The notes: generated by a model from the sequence alone, not told the origin. A DNA stretch of 64,000 bases from Nitrosopumilus oxyclinae (GCF_013407165.1 NZ_CP026994.1:1206187-1270186), one strand, 5' to 3'. Positions 18,709-28,604 are shown, numbered from the stretch's first letter. Numbers and translations: made by a program.

Positions 18709-19107
18709 TCAGAGATAGACTTTGGTGTGATTCATCTTTCTATCTAATTTGTCAATTGCCTCATCGAGTGCACCAATGTTAATTTCTAGAAAATTTGATA
18801 GATGAAAAATAGCACCGTATCTTTCTCCAATCTTTGAAACCATATTGTTTTTTTCCAAGACTTTCATATGATGTTGGACTGCTTTGTAGTCAAGATCTAA
18901 TTCCTTTGCCAATTGGTGTGTATTGTATGGTTTCTCTAGAAGATGAATAATTATCCGTAGTCGCGTAAAACCACCTCTGGTGCTTGTGAATAAGTAAAGT
19001 AAAAGTTTCCTTGTTTGTTTATCGGTTTTTCTTGTGGTTGAAACTTGTTTTGATCTAATAATTTCTTTGAATTCTAGGAGTTGGTTGACCATGGTTCTTG
19101 AATTCAA
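18709..19107 (-). CDS. Winged-helix transcription regulator (ArsR-like)
   Basis: A 132-residue regulator. Residues about 25-105 form a winged helix: LLLYLFTSTRGGFTRLRIIIHLLEKPYNTHQLAKELDLDYKAVQHHMKVLEKNNMV. A related gene at 32651 shares the layout (LFVSTRGAANRVKIMSLLRNRP, then IDYKCTSHHLKALEENHLV). This form, with the STRG segment before the helix-turn-helix, recurs in thaumarchaea. No metal-binding cysteines are seen, so it is not a classic metal sensor. It lies upstream of gdhA on the same strand, and the divergent neighbour is the proteasome alpha gene, so it could control either. Confidence 0.75.
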   Translation of the reverse strand: MNSRTMVNQLLEFKEIIRSKQVSTTRKTDKQTRKLLLYLFTSTRGGFTRLRIIIHLLEKPYNTHQLAKELDLDYKAVQHHMKVLEKNNMVSKIGERYGAIFHLSNFLEINIGALDEAIDKLDRKMNHTKVYL

Positions 19108-19202
19108 TTAGTCATTTTTGCTTAAAACCCTATTTCCAGATCTACTCCATATTCAGGCAAGACAATTACCCTTAAATTGACTCAGAATGAACTCGTGATG
19201 AT

Positions 19203-19928
19203 ATGATGGCATCACGTGGATACGATATGACCCCTACAATGTATTCTCCTGACGGTAGGATATACCAAGTCGAATATGCCATTGAGACAGTAAAAAGAGG
19301 AACTTTAGCTATTGGTGTCAGCAGTAAACAAGGTGTCATTATGGCAGTTGAAGAGAAACCTCGAACTTTACAAACTAGTAATGTTACTCAAAAAATATTT
19401 CAAGTTGATTATCACATAGGAGTTGCAGCAGCAGGATACATTCCAGATGCAAGAGTCCAAGTTGATGGAGCACGATTTTTCTCACAGGGAAATAGAATGA
19501 CATATGATGAATCTGTCGAAGTTGCAACAGTTGCAAAACATTTAGCAGATCAAGCTCATCAATTCACACAATATGGAGGAGTACGTCCAAATGGTGTTTC
19601 TATGATTATTGCAGGAATTGATCAAAAAGGTGAATCAATCTATGTAACAGATCCTAGCGGAACATATGTCCAATTTTCAGCAGTTGCAATTGGAGCAGGG
19701 TCTGATGACGTAAATGCATTTTTGGAAAAACATTACAAAGAAGATTTGAGTTTAGAAGATGCAGCATCATTAGCTATCGCAGCAATTAATCTAAAAGCAG
19801 AAGCAAAAGACGGAGTCAACAACATAAAGATGGCAAAAATTACAACTGAATCTAAAATATTTGAGAAAGTTTCAGACTCTGATCTACAAAATTATTCTCA
19901 AAACGCATCAAAGTTTGCTCCAGAGTAA
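19203..19928 (+). CDS. psmA: Proteasome subunit alpha
   Basis: A 241-residue alpha-type 20S proteasome subunit. The N-terminal GYDMTPTMYSPDGRIYQVEYA is the diagnostic alpha signature that gates the barrel, and GVRPNGVSMIIAGID and TDPSGTYVQFSAVAIGAG follow. Alpha rings are not catalytic; they dock the PAN/Cdc48-type ATPases. Two ATGs in tandem (19203 and 19206) could start it. A TATA-like cttaaatt about 25-30 bp upstream suggests a nearly leaderless transcript. Beta subunits are not in the window. Confidence 0.95.
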   Translation: MMASRGYDMTPTMYSPDGRIYQVEYAIETVKRGTLAIGVSSKQGVIMAVEEKPRTLQTSNVTQKIFQVDYHIGVAAAGYIPDARVQVDGARFFSQGNRMTYDESVEVATVAKHLADQAHQFTQYGGVRPNGVSMIIAGIDQKGESIYVTDPSGTYVQFSAVAIGAGSDDVNAFLEKHYKEDLSLEDAASLAIAAINLKAEAKDGVNNIKMAKITTESKIFEKVSDSDLQNYSQNASKFAPE

Positions 19929-19977
19929 ACTCTTTGATTTGAAACCTATTCAAACTAGTATACTGAGACGATAGATT

Positions 19978-20667
19978 ATGGGTTTAGGAAGTTATTGGGG
20001 AGAAGTAATGGAAGTACTTCGAGAAATTATTCCAATTTATGACAAAGTCAATTCAATCATTTCATTAGGCAAAGATAAAGAGCATCGTATTAGAGGAATC
20101 TCAAACAGAGTATTTCCAGGAAACAAAATTCTAGATGCAGGTTCAGGTTTTGGAAACATGTCAAAAACAGCAATGAATCTAACTGATGGAAAAATTTCAA
20201 TTACACTGTATGATCCACTTGTGCCAATGCTAAAAAACACAAGTACGTTTTTTGAAGAATCTCCAGACATGGCAAATGGTGTTTTTGAGCACATTCCATT
20301 CAAAGATGAAGAATTTGATGCAGTGTTATGTGGATATTCATTAAGGGACGCAATTAATTTGAGAATTGCAATTTCTGAAATTCACAGAGTGTTGAAAAAA
20401 GATGGTAGATTTGTAATTGTTGATTTGGGAAAACCAGATGAAGCATTTTTCAGAGCAGGCGTTTCATTTTATCTAAGATGTATTCTACCAATTCTTGCAT
20501 TTGCTGCAGGGGGAAGACTGGGATTAAAGTTTGGAACACTTTATGGTACATACAAAAGATGGCCACAAAACAAAAAACTAGAAGGATTAATTCTGGAAAA
20601 ATTTTCAAGAGTAGAATTTGAGAAAGATCTTATGGGTGGGGCAATAATGGTTGCCGCATACAAATGA
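19978..20667 (+). CDS. UbiE/MenG-like SAM methyltransferase
   Basis: A 229-residue class I methyltransferase. KILDAGSGFGNMS is the SAM loop (about residues 45-57), VLCGYSLRDAIN the substrate-side motif, and HRVLKKDGRFVIVDLGKP a post-motif. The closing FYLRCILPILAFAAGGR segment resembles UbiE/MenG, which methylate quinone rings. Thaumarchaea use menaquinone-type quinones, so a role in menaquinone maturation is plausible, but other small-molecule targets are possible. Its stop overlaps the start of the MFS transporter gene by 4 bases. Confidence 0.75.
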   Translation: MGLGSYWGEVMEVLREIIPIYDKVNSIISLGKDKEHRIRGISNRVFPGNKILDAGSGFGNMSKTAMNLTDGKISITLYDPLVPMLKNTSTFFEESPDMANGVFEHIPFKDEEFDAVLCGYSLRDAINLRIAISEIHRVLKKDGRFVIVDLGKPDEAFFRAGVSFYLRCILPILAFAAGGRLGLKFGTLYGTYKRWPQNKKLEGLILEKFSRVEFEKDLMGGAIMVAAYK

Positions 20668-21818
20668 ATAGAATTCTGATACTAGTCAACATCACGGGAT
20701 TAATCATTGGGATTTCATATGGATTACACGGTCCAATTCTTCCAGTATTTGCAAAAAATGTCATTGGTGCAACATATTCAGAACTTGGCCTGATTGGATT
20801 AACGAATTTTATTCCTTACATGTTCATTCCACTTTTTGTAGGAATTTTACTTGATAGAATAAACAATGGATACTTGTTATCTATAGGTGCAGCAATTAAT
20901 TCTGCATCAGTTTATCTTCTATCCATTGCACAGTCAGTTCCAGAAATTATGGGATTTAGAATTATGACAGGAATAGCTCATGCATTTTTCTGGCCACCTT
21001 GTGAAGCAATCATTTCAAATGAAAGTTCTGAAAAAAACAGGGTGAAAAACATCTCATGGTTTACAATGTTTTTTGTAATGGGGTTCATGGTAGGCCCATT
21101 ACTTGGCACAATATTACTTGAAGGCATGGATATCACATACAGAGTATTATTCCAAATTGCAGCATTCATTCTCGCTGCTGCGATAATTACGTCACTTTTA
21201 GCCTCAAGAAAAAATGTAAAAAAACATCACGGAAAATTCTCATTTTCATCAATTAAAGAAATGAAGAGATTTCCTGAAGTTATAGTATTATTGATTTTCT
21301 GCACTTCATCATTTGGGATAATTCTAACAATTTATCCAGCATTTCTCAATGATAATGGAATGTCTGCATCAGATATTTTACTATTGTATTTTGTTTTTGG
21401 GATTTCACGTGTTGTATCTCTTGCATTGGCAGGAAAGTTTGCAAGAAGAACCAGTCAAACTTTGATTGCAGGAACTATTGCAGTATCAGCAGGATTAGCC
21501 ATATCAGTTGTTGCTGATTCAATATTCACTTTTGGAATAGCCCTAGTTCTAATGGGATTTGGATTTAGCATATTCTTCCCGTTAACATTGGAGATTATTT
21601 TGAGTAAAACTCGAAAACAGATTTCAGGAAAAATTATCGGAGCATATGAAACAGTTTTTGGCATGGGTTGGGCCATAGGTCCAACTATTGGAGGCCCCAT
21701 TACACAATCATTTGGAAATGAGACACCATATGTCGTATTTTGCATCATAGGAATAGGAGTTACATTATTTGCAATAAATGCTAGAAAGAAATTAGAACCG
21801 CAAAGAATATCAAATTAG
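20664..21818 (+). CDS. Major facilitator superfamily transporter
   Basis: A 384-residue membrane protein with about 12 predicted helices in two halves. The loop between helices 2 and 3 has LDRINNGYLLSIGAA, a weak form of the MFS DRxGRR motif, and a second conserved loop is GKFARRTSQTLIAG. Small-molecule efflux is the usual role for proteins of this size; no substrate can be inferred. It is translationally coupled to the preceding methyltransferase and ends 4 bases inside the convergent PII gene. Confidence 0.85.
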   Translation: MNRILILVNITGLIIGISYGLHGPILPVFAKNVIGATYSELGLIGLTNFIPYMFIPLFVGILLDRINNGYLLSIGAAINSASVYLLSIAQSVPEIMGFRIMTGIAHAFFWPPCEAIISNESSEKNRVKNISWFTMFFVMGFMVGPLLGTILLEGMDITYRVLFQIAAFILAAAIITSLLASRKNVKKHHGKFSFSSIKEMKRFPEVIVLLIFCTSSFGIILTIYPAFLNDNGMSASDILLLYFVFGISRVVSLALAGKFARRTSQTLIAGTIAVSAGLAISVVADSIFTFGIALVLMGFGFSIFFPLTLEIILSKTRKQISGKIIGAYETVFGMGWAIGPTIGGPITQSFGNETPYVVFCIIGIGVTLFAINARKKLEPQRISN

Positions 21819-22129
21819 ATATCCATAGTTCCACGTTTTTTAGTACAGAGATCTAGTGCATCATCAATATTTGTGACAAAGACTTTGCCATCTCCTTTAG
21901 TTCCCGTACATGCAACATTTGTAATTGCATTTAGTACATCATCTAGTTTGGGATCATCTACAACACAAATGATCATATCTTTACTGAAATATTGTCCAAC
22001 TAGTGGAGGATCTTGTGCTCCTTGGCCTTGTACTTGATGAGTAGTTACACCGCCAACACCAACTTTTTTGATTGCAGCAATTACTGCATCTTTTACTGCT
22101 GGTTGAACGATTGCTTCTATTTTTTTCAT
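21815..22129 (-). CDS. PII-family nitrogen signalling protein (GlnK-like)
   Basis: A 104-residue PII-like protein. The N-terminal MKKIEAIVQPAVKDAVIAAIKKVGVGGVTTH and the B-loop GTKGDGKVFV are typical. PII proteins bind ATP/ADP and 2-oxoglutarate and control ammonium transporters or enzymes through the T-loop. Here the T-loop (QGQGAQDPPLVGQYFSKDM) is short and has no Tyr at the usual modified position. There is no amt gene nearby, so the partner is unknown. Confidence 0.88.
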   Translation of the reverse strand: MKKIEAIVQPAVKDAVIAAIKKVGVGGVTTHQVQGQGAQDPPLVGQYFSKDMIICVVDDPKLDDVLNAITNVACTGTKGDGKVFVTNIDDALDLCTKKRGTMDI

Positions 22130-22260
22130 AAAAATTATCAGTTCTGAATTTCTTTAAATCAATACGTGAATTCTCATTAGTGATATTCAATGATGAAATT
22201 GGTAATTTAGGCATAAATTTTGAACATTACGTTTAATTTCAATTTAAAAAATATCAAAAC

Positions 22261-22608
22261 ATGTTTGATTATTCACTAAATATAGGTGGAAGTGAATGGA
22301 TGATAATTATTTTCGTAGCATTGGTTTTGATTTTAGGAACTGGGAAATTACCAGGAGCTGCTAGAAAGATGGGAAAAGCAGTTAATGAATACAACAAAGC
22401 CAAAAATGAAATCCAAGAGCAAATGAAAGATATCACAGATGAAGTTCCCAAAATTTCAGGACCTGTTGAAACAGAACGAGAAAAGTTAGAGATGATTGCA
22501 AAATCAGCTGGCGTGAAAACAGAAGGTAAAACAGATGATGAGATTAGAGAAAGTATTGCATCAAAAATTGGTCAAAAAAGAACAGATGAGTCTGAAAAAA
22601 AGGAATAA
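22261..22608 (+). CDS. tatA: Twin-arginine translocase subunit TatA/B-like
   Basis: A 115-residue protein with a short extracytoplasmic start, one membrane helix (residues about 13-28, WMIIIFVALVLILGTGKLP), the hinge GKLPGAARKMGKAVNEY, an amphipathic helix and a long acidic/basic tail. This is the TatA/TatB plan for export of folded proteins, likely including some copper proteins. The Phe-Gly hinge of bacterial TatA is altered to Thr-Gly-Lys. No tatC gene is near. It converges on the DNA methyltransferase gene, with one base between the stops. Confidence 0.85.
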   Translation: MFDYSLNIGGSEWMIIIFVALVLILGTGKLPGAARKMGKAVNEYNKAKNEIQEQMKDITDEVPKISGPVETEREKLEMIAKSAGVKTEGKTDDEIRESIASKIGQKRTDESEKKE

Positions 22609-22609
22609 T

Positions 22610-23386
22610 CTATTTTGATTTTTTAATTCTATAGGTATTAGTGTCTAGTCGTTTTTTTGCAAATTTGTAATAATCTGGAACTATTTCAAAACCAAGAAAT
22701 TTTCTTTTCAGAGATTTGCTAACTACTGCAACTTGACCAGAACCAAGAAATGGATCAAATACCAAGTCATTTTTTTCACTTGAATATTCCAATAGTTTTT
22801 CAATAATTTCAGAAGGCAGTTTAGTCGGAGTTTTTTCATCACCGGTCCAATATTCTCTTTTGATGTCCCAGACATCTTCCTTGTCTCTATAATGAAGACT
22901 TCTACCATCTTTTGTTTTTTCATCTTTTTTGAACCTAGAAAATGGGAAAAATTTTCGTTTCTTATCATCTTTGCAGACATAAAGACAATGATAATGAGAA
23001 GTAACAAATTTTCTTTTAGTAACTACTCCAAACTGATATTTCCAAACCACATGATTTACTGTTGTAAATCCAACATCATCTAGTGCACATAAGATATCTT
23101 TGAGATTATTCCAACCTGAAAAAATATACATGCTACCAGAATCCTTCAAAATTCTAAAAACTTCACTCATCCATGCAAATGTGAAATCATAATAATCCTC
23201 AGGTTTGATTTCATTGTATCCAGATAATACCCTTGAAGAAGTTCTGTTATAATTTGCCTTTTTAGCCTTAAAATTTATTGCAAATGGTGGATCAGTAATT
23301 ACAAGATCAATTTTATTTTTAGGAATTAATTTCATTCCTTCAATACAGTTTTGATTGTAAATTTTGTTAATTTCTATTTTTTTCAT
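22610..23386 (-). CDS. Orphan DNA methyltransferase (N6-adenine/N4-cytosine, beta-type)
   Basis: A 258-residue DNA methyltransferase. Motif IV, DLVITDPPFAINF (catalytic DPPF, about residue 34), comes before the SAM motif I, DPFLGSGQVAVVS (about residue 212), which is the beta order of amino-methyltransferases. No restriction endonuclease gene is adjacent, so it is an orphan and may mark the genome for regulation or protect it. The frame opens at a TTG (23398), but the ATG at 23386 (MKKIEINKIYNQNC) is the natural start. The target site cannot be read from the sequence. Confidence 0.88.
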   Translation of the reverse strand: MKKIEINKIYNQNCIEGMKLIPKNKIDLVITDPPFAINFKAKKANYNRTSSRVLSGYNEIKPEDYYDFTFAWMSEVFRILKDSGSMYIFSGWNNLKDILCALDDVGFTTVNHVVWKYQFGVVTKRKFVTSHYHCLYVCKDDKKRKFFPFSRFKKDEKTKDGRSLHYRDKEDVWDIKREYWTGDEKTPTKLPSEIIEKLLEYSSEKNDLVFDPFLGSGQVAVVSKSLKRKFLGFEIVPDYYKFAKKRLDTNTYRIKKSK

Positions 23387-23480
23387 TTTTAAATTCAAGA
23401 CTCTCTTCTAGCTTAATAATGTCGTGGGTGATAACACCTATCAAACAATAAATCATCAATGATTACTTATCAAGTAGATC

Positions 23481-25991
23481 TTGAAATTCTCCTGTCCTAA
23501 ATGTAAATCAAAAATTGGAATTCAAAAAACATTCAACAAAAAAATGCATGTTTCTTGTGAAAAATGTGGATTAGAAGATCTGCTTGAATTTTCAAAAAAT
23601 GCCGATGAAGTCTTTCTAGAATTTCTTTCAAGATTTGACAAAGGACTAGTAACTGAGGGAGGACTATCTGAAGGCCTCAAAGATGAAGGAATTGTGAGAG
23701 GAGAAGATGAGATTAAAGAAATGATAGGGAAAAATAATCCAGATAAAATTACTGAAGAAATCCTTTTTTCAAAAAAAGACTATATTTCAGAATACAAGGT
23801 TTTAAGCAACCCTGAGCCTAAAATGGGCTGTAAAGTAGAAGAATTAGGACTAGATGAATCAATAACTGAGCATCTCAAGGAACTAAAAATTGATCAATTT
23901 TACAAATTTCAAGAAGAGGCCATCAAAGAAATTACATTTGGAGAAAATGTGATAATTGAAGCACCTACAGCATCTGGAAAAACAGAAGCATTTTTGATTC
24001 CAGTTATTCAAAGAATTAAAAAAGAAGCTGTAGATGAAAATGTTTTTGCAATTTTTGTATACCCTACAAAAGCATTAGCACGTGATCAGTATCCAAAAAT
24101 TCAAAAATTTGCAGAAAAAATAGGAGTTAATGTCAAAGTCTTTGACGGAGACACAAAGCAAGAAGAGCGAAGAGAAATAATTGATCATCCTCCTCAAATT
24201 CTAATTACAAATTTTGATGTGCTACATTATCACATGTGGCATCAAACAAAATTTTCCTCGTTGTTATCGTCTACTAGAATTCTCATTACAGATGAGGCCC
24301 ATGTATATTCAGGAATTTTTGGAACAAATGTTCACTATATTATAAAAAGACTAAAAAGAATTTGTACCAATAAATTACAATTTGTAGCAGCATCAGCAAC
24401 TCTTGATGATGCAAAAGAATTCTGTCAAAAATTATTTGGTGAAAAAATGCAAAAAATTCAAGGCTCAGGTAAAAAAGGAAAAACAGATTTTGTAATGCTT
24501 TTCCCATCACTTCGAACACAGAGAGCTCTGATGGTTGAGCTAACAAAGAAACTAACTCAAAAAAATCACAAGACAATGGTTTTTAATAATTCACATCTAA
24601 ACTCAGAACTTTTAGCAATTCAAGCAAAAAAACAAAAAGTCAACATCAAAGTTCACAGAGCTGGATTAATGGCAAATTACAGAACATCAGTTGAAAGGCA
24701 ATTCAAAGAAGATCAATTACAAGCAATTTCATGCACTCCCACACTCGAATTAGGCATAGATGTGGGAAATGTGGATTGTGTGATATCATCAACTATTCCA
24801 GTAAATAGACTAGTTCAGAGAATAGGGAGAGCTGCTAGAAAAGGTCAAAGAGGATATGCATTTTTGGCATTGGGAAATGATCCAATCTCACAATATTACA
24901 AAAATCACCCTGATGATTATTTTGAAGATATTGAAAAAACATACATCGATCCCAAAAATCCCTTTGTTGAAGAATTTCAAATTTTAGCAATGGCATGTGA
25001 TAGACCCATTTCAAAACATGAATTAAAGGAACATCAAGAAGTGATAGAACAGCATATAATTAATGAAAATCTAAAAGAATTCAACAATAGAATTATTCCA
25101 AATTTTGATAAAATCAATTCTATGTTAAGTGAATATAGTATCAGAGGGATTGGTAATTCAATCGATATTTTCCTAGATGGAAAAAAAGTAGGGGATAGAG
25201 TATTGCCAATTGCACTAGAAGAACTACACAAAGATGCAATTTATTTTCTAGCAGGTATTCGTTACAAGGTAAAGGAATTTGATTATCCAGAAAAAAACTA
25301 TGCGAAACTAGAAAGAATTCCAAGGGATTACCCATACTATACAAAATCATTAACAGAAGAATGGCCTACAATTGAAACAGTTTATGAAAGAAGAAAAGCA
25401 AATGGAATTGAAGTAGCATTTTGTAAATTGCATGTTGAAAAAAAGGTGTATGGATATGTCAATATCGAGTTAGGGCAAGAAATAACTCAGGGTGAAAAAG
25501 TACAACTAGACACACCATTAGAGTATGATTTTGTAACCAAAGGAATTGTATTTCATGCACCAAGGCCGCTCAAAGTAATTGAAGAATCCGAAGATCAGGA
25601 ATATACTGAAGCTAGTGGATACCATGCAACAGAACATGTAGTAATTGAGGGTAGCAATATGATTACTGGAGGAGTATCTCAAGATTTAGGAGGCATCTCA
25701 TTAGGGACTTCAGGCTTGATTTTCATCTATGATGGGGCTATTGGAGGCAGTGGAGCTAGTAAAGCCCTCTATGACAGATTTGAAAAGGCACTTGAAAGAA
25801 GTATGTTTATCGTAAAAGAATGTCCTTGCAAAAATGAATCAGGATGTCCAAGATGTACTTTCTCATATAGATGTGGAAATAACAATGAATATCTCCACAA
25901 ATATTCAGCATTAGAAATTTTGGAGAGGATTAATTCGGGAGAAGAAACAGAGTTGATAGATCCTACTGAAGGTGACAAACCCCTAGTATGA
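23481..25991 (+). CDS. DEAD/DEAH helicase of the MrfA/Hrq1 type with DUF1998 zinc domain
   Basis: An 836-residue superfamily 2 helicase. An N-terminal zinc ribbon (CPKCKSKIG and CEKCG, residues 4-35) precedes the helicase core: APTASGKTEAFLIP (Walker A, about residue 165), TDEAHVY (motif II), SASAT (motif III) and QRIGRAARKGQ (motif VI). The end has the DUF1998 cysteine cluster CPCKNESGCPRC then CGNNNE. MrfA and Hrq1 relatives unwind DNA at crosslinks and are implicated in excision repair. The start is TTG at 23481; the nearby ATG at 23460 is in another frame that soon stops. Confidence 0.88.
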   Translation: MKFSCPKCKSKIGIQKTFNKKMHVSCEKCGLEDLLEFSKNADEVFLEFLSRFDKGLVTEGGLSEGLKDEGIVRGEDEIKEMIGKNNPDKITEEILFSKKDYISEYKVLSNPEPKMGCKVEELGLDESITEHLKELKIDQFYKFQEEAIKEITFGENVIIEAPTASGKTEAFLIPVIQRIKKEAVDENVFAIFVYPTKALARDQYPKIQKFAEKIGVNVKVFDGDTKQEERREIIDHPPQILITNFDVLHYHMWHQTKFSSLLSSTRILITDEAHVYSGIFGTNVHYIIKRLKRICTNKLQFVAASATLDDAKEFCQKLFGEKMQKIQGSGKKGKTDFVMLFPSLRTQRALMVELTKKLTQKNHKTMVFNNSHLNSELLAIQAKKQKVNIKVHRAGLMANYRTSVERQFKEDQLQAISCTPTLELGIDVGNVDCVISSTIPVNRLVQRIGRAARKGQRGYAFLALGNDPISQYYKNHPDDYFEDIEKTYIDPKNPFVEEFQILAMACDRPISKHELKEHQEVIEQHIINENLKEFNNRIIPNFDKINSMLSEYSIRGIGNSIDIFLDGKKVGDRVLPIALEELHKDAIYFLAGIRYKVKEFDYPEKNYAKLERIPRDYPYYTKSLTEEWPTIETVYERRKANGIEVAFCKLHVEKKVYGYVNIELGQEITQGEKVQLDTPLEYDFVTKGIVFHAPRPLKVIEESEDQEYTEASGYHATEHVVIEGSNMITGGVSQDLGGISLGTSGLIFIYDGAIGGSGASKALYDRFEKALERSMFIVKECPCKNESGCPRCTFSYRCGNNNEYLHKYSALEILERINSGEETELIDPTEGDKPLV

Positions 25992-26033
25992 TTAATCAAA
26001 ATGGGATAAATATAACAAGAATCTAGAATCAAT

Positions 26034-26861
26034 ATGGAAAAAGTAGCTCTTGTCACAGGTAGTTCATCAGGAATCGGATTAGAAACAGCATTATCTTTAG
26101 CAAGAGATGGATATTACACATTTGCAAGTATGAGAAATCTTGAAAAAGCAGCAGAATTAGAACATGCTGCAAAAAAAGAAAATCTTCCAATAAAAGTAAT
26201 TGAATTAGATGTAGATAGCGAACAATCAATTGTTTCTGCAATCAAAAAAGTTGTTTCAGAGGGAGGAAGATTGGATGTATTAGTTAACAATGCAGGATAT
26301 GGTCAGTTTGGGTGTACAGAAGATCTAACAATAGATGATTTTAGAAAACAATTTGAAACAAATTTCTTCAGCATTGTAAGAATTATTCAAGAGGTTGCCC
26401 CAATAATGAGAAAACAAAACTCTGGAAACATTATCAATATCAGTTCAGTTGTAGGAAGAATGGGATTACCAGGATCCCCAGCTTATATCAGTTCAAAATT
26501 TGCATTAGAAGGGTTAGGAGAATGTTTGAGATATGAGTTAGGACAGTTTGGAATTAAAACTACAATGATTGAACCAGGAGTTATCAAAACTAATTTTTTT
26601 AATTCAATGAAAGTTCCAGAATCAAAAATTGATCCAAAATACAAGACCTTAACTGACAACATTTTAGCTGGTCTTAAAATGATGGTAGAAATGGGAACTG
26701 CCCCTTCACAAGTTGCAGATGTAGTAATGAAGGCAATACATGATGATGAAATGTTGCCACGATATGTGGTAGGTACAGATGCAGCCATGTTTATGGAGGC
26801 AAAAAAGATGAAAACTGACCTAGAATTTGAGAAATACATGAGTAAAGAGCTATTTCCTTAA
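26034..26861 (+). CDS. Short-chain dehydrogenase/reductase
   Basis: A 275-residue SDR. VTGSSSGIGLETAL (residues 7-20) is the cofactor loop, NNAGYGQFG the structural motif, and a Ser with PAYISSKFALEGL supplies the Tyr-x-x-x-Lys catalytic set. It should oxidise or reduce a small alcohol or ketone with NAD(P). A TATA-like ataaatata about 25 bp before the ATG suggests a leaderless transcript. Neighbours do not point to a substrate. Confidence 0.85.
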   Translation: MEKVALVTGSSSGIGLETALSLARDGYYTFASMRNLEKAAELEHAAKKENLPIKVIELDVDSEQSIVSAIKKVVSEGGRLDVLVNNAGYGQFGCTEDLTIDDFRKQFETNFFSIVRIIQEVAPIMRKQNSGNIINISSVVGRMGLPGSPAYISSKFALEGLGECLRYELGQFGIKTTMIEPGVIKTNFFNSMKVPESKIDPKYKTLTDNILAGLKMMVEMGTAPSQVADVVMKAIHDDEMLPRYVVGTDAAMFMEAKKMKTDLEFEKYMSKELFP

Positions 26862-26942
26862 CTAACATCGTACTTCTACGCTAAATTGATATACAGATAG
26901 TATAGAAATTCATCAAAGTCCGCAATTTTAAGGTGAAATGAA

Positions 26943-28604
26943 ATGAAATGGAAAACACTACAACACAATGGAATCTTGTTTCCTCCTGCATATGAGGCTC
27001 AAGGAATCAAGATAAAGATCAAAGGGGAGACTGTAAATCTCAATTTAACCCAAGAAGAAATGGTGTATCAATGGGCAAAAAAGAAAGACACCCCATATGC
27101 TCAAGATAAAGTATTTCAGAAAAACTTTACAGCAGATTTTGCAAAAACATTAGATTCAAAATTTAAAAAAATATCATATGATGATATTGATTTTTCAAAC
27201 GCTTACAAAATAGTTGACAAAGAAAAAGACCTCAAAGAGATGATGAGTAAGGAGGAAAAGAAATCCCTTGCTGCAAAAAGAAAAGAATTACGAGAGAAAT
27301 TAAAAGAAAAATACGGAGTCGCCATCATGGATGGAGAAAAAGTTGAAGTTGGAAATTATATGGCAGAACCACCAGGTATTTTCATTGGACGTGGAGAACA
27401 TCCACTCCGAGGAAAATGGAAACCACCAGTTACTCCAAAAGATGTTACACTAAATCTTGGAAAAGAAGCCAAAGTACCTGAAGGGAAATGGGGAAAGATA
27501 ATTCATGACAAAGATTCCATGTGGCTAGCTAGTTGGATGGATTTTCTAACACAAAAAAGAAAATATGTTTGGTTAGCAGATACTGCAGGATTAAAGCAAG
27601 GTCGAGACAAAGAAAAATATGAAAAAGCAGTAAAGCTTGCAAATGAAATTGAGAAGATAAAAGATAGAATTGTCAAAGACATGAAAAGTAAGGATCCAAA
27701 AATTAGTAGAATTGCTACTGCATGTTATTTGATTTATAGAACTGCAATGAGGGTAGGGGACGAAAAAGATCCAGATGAGGCAGATACAGTAGGTGCTACA
27801 ACCCTAAGAAAGGAACATATCAAAATTACTGCAAATTCTATAGAGTTTGATTTTCTAGGTAAGGACAGTGTAAGATGGCAAGAAACAGTAGTAGCAGAAG
27901 GTCACGATAAACAATTTCATGAAAATCTAAAAAAACTAGTAGAAAAGAAAAAACCAAAAGATGAGATTTTTGATGACATTACATCAAGACATGTCAATGT
28001 GTATTATTCCAGCATAGTAAAGGGCCTAACAGCCAAAGTATTCAGAACATATCTTGCAACAAATGTAGTCAAGAACTATCTCGTAGAACATGATAACATG
28101 AAAGGAAAATCAGCTACTGAGAAACTATACCATGCAAAATTGGCAAATCTTGAAGCTGCCATGATGTGTAACCACAAGAGAACAATTCCTAAAACGTTTG
28201 AGCAATCTCTACAAAAGAAACGAGACACTTTGAAAAAGGCAGAAAAAGATCAAGCATGGAAGAAAACCCAAGAAACACTCAAAAAAGTAGAATCAAGTAC
28301 TCCCAAAACTGACACTCAAAAGAAAAGTAAAACTAAAAGAATTAAGACATTAAATGAACAAATCAAAAAGCAAAAATCAAAACACAAAGAAAGATTAGAA
28401 AAATTAGGATTACAGATTGATTTGTCTGAAAAAACCAAAGATTACAACATTGGAACATCTTTAAGAAATTACATTGATCCTAGAGTCTTCAAGGCATGGA
28501 CAGATGAAGTTGGGGCCGAATGGGAAAAACTCTACACTTCTGCTTTACAAAAGAAATTCCTATGGGTCAAAAATGAAAATGTCCTCTGGAAGGATATAAA
28601 GTAA
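26943..28604 (+). CDS. topIB: DNA topoisomerase IB (eukaryote-like)
   Basis: A 553-residue type IB topoisomerase. N-terminal ILFPPAYEAQGIKIK and GIFIGRGEHPLRGKWK match the core of eukaryotic TOP1, and YRTAMRVGDEKD and SRHVNVYY carry catalytic Arg/His positions. A charged linker (about 415-480) leads to LRNYIDPRVFKAW, where Tyr510 is the residue that links to DNA. It relaxes supercoils of both signs. This enzyme is a marker of Thaumarchaeota among archaea and here lies just before the intron-containing tRNA-Met. Confidence 0.95.
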   Translation: MKWKTLQHNGILFPPAYEAQGIKIKIKGETVNLNLTQEEMVYQWAKKKDTPYAQDKVFQKNFTADFAKTLDSKFKKISYDDIDFSNAYKIVDKEKDLKEMMSKEEKKSLAAKRKELREKLKEKYGVAIMDGEKVEVGNYMAEPPGIFIGRGEHPLRGKWKPPVTPKDVTLNLGKEAKVPEGKWGKIIHDKDSMWLASWMDFLTQKRKYVWLADTAGLKQGRDKEKYEKAVKLANEIEKIKDRIVKDMKSKDPKISRIATACYLIYRTAMRVGDEKDPDEADTVGATTLRKEHIKITANSIEFDFLGKDSVRWQETVVAEGHDKQFHENLKKLVEKKKPKDEIFDDITSRHVNVYYSSIVKGLTAKVFRTYLATNVVKNYLVEHDNMKGKSATEKLYHAKLANLEAAMMCNHKRTIPKTFEQSLQKKRDTLKKAEKDQAWKKTQETLKKVESSTPKTDTQKKSKTKRIKTLNEQIKKQKSKHKERLEKLGLQIDLSEKTKDYNIGTSLRNYIDPRVFKAWTDEVGAEWEKLYTSALQKKFLWVKNENVLWKDIK

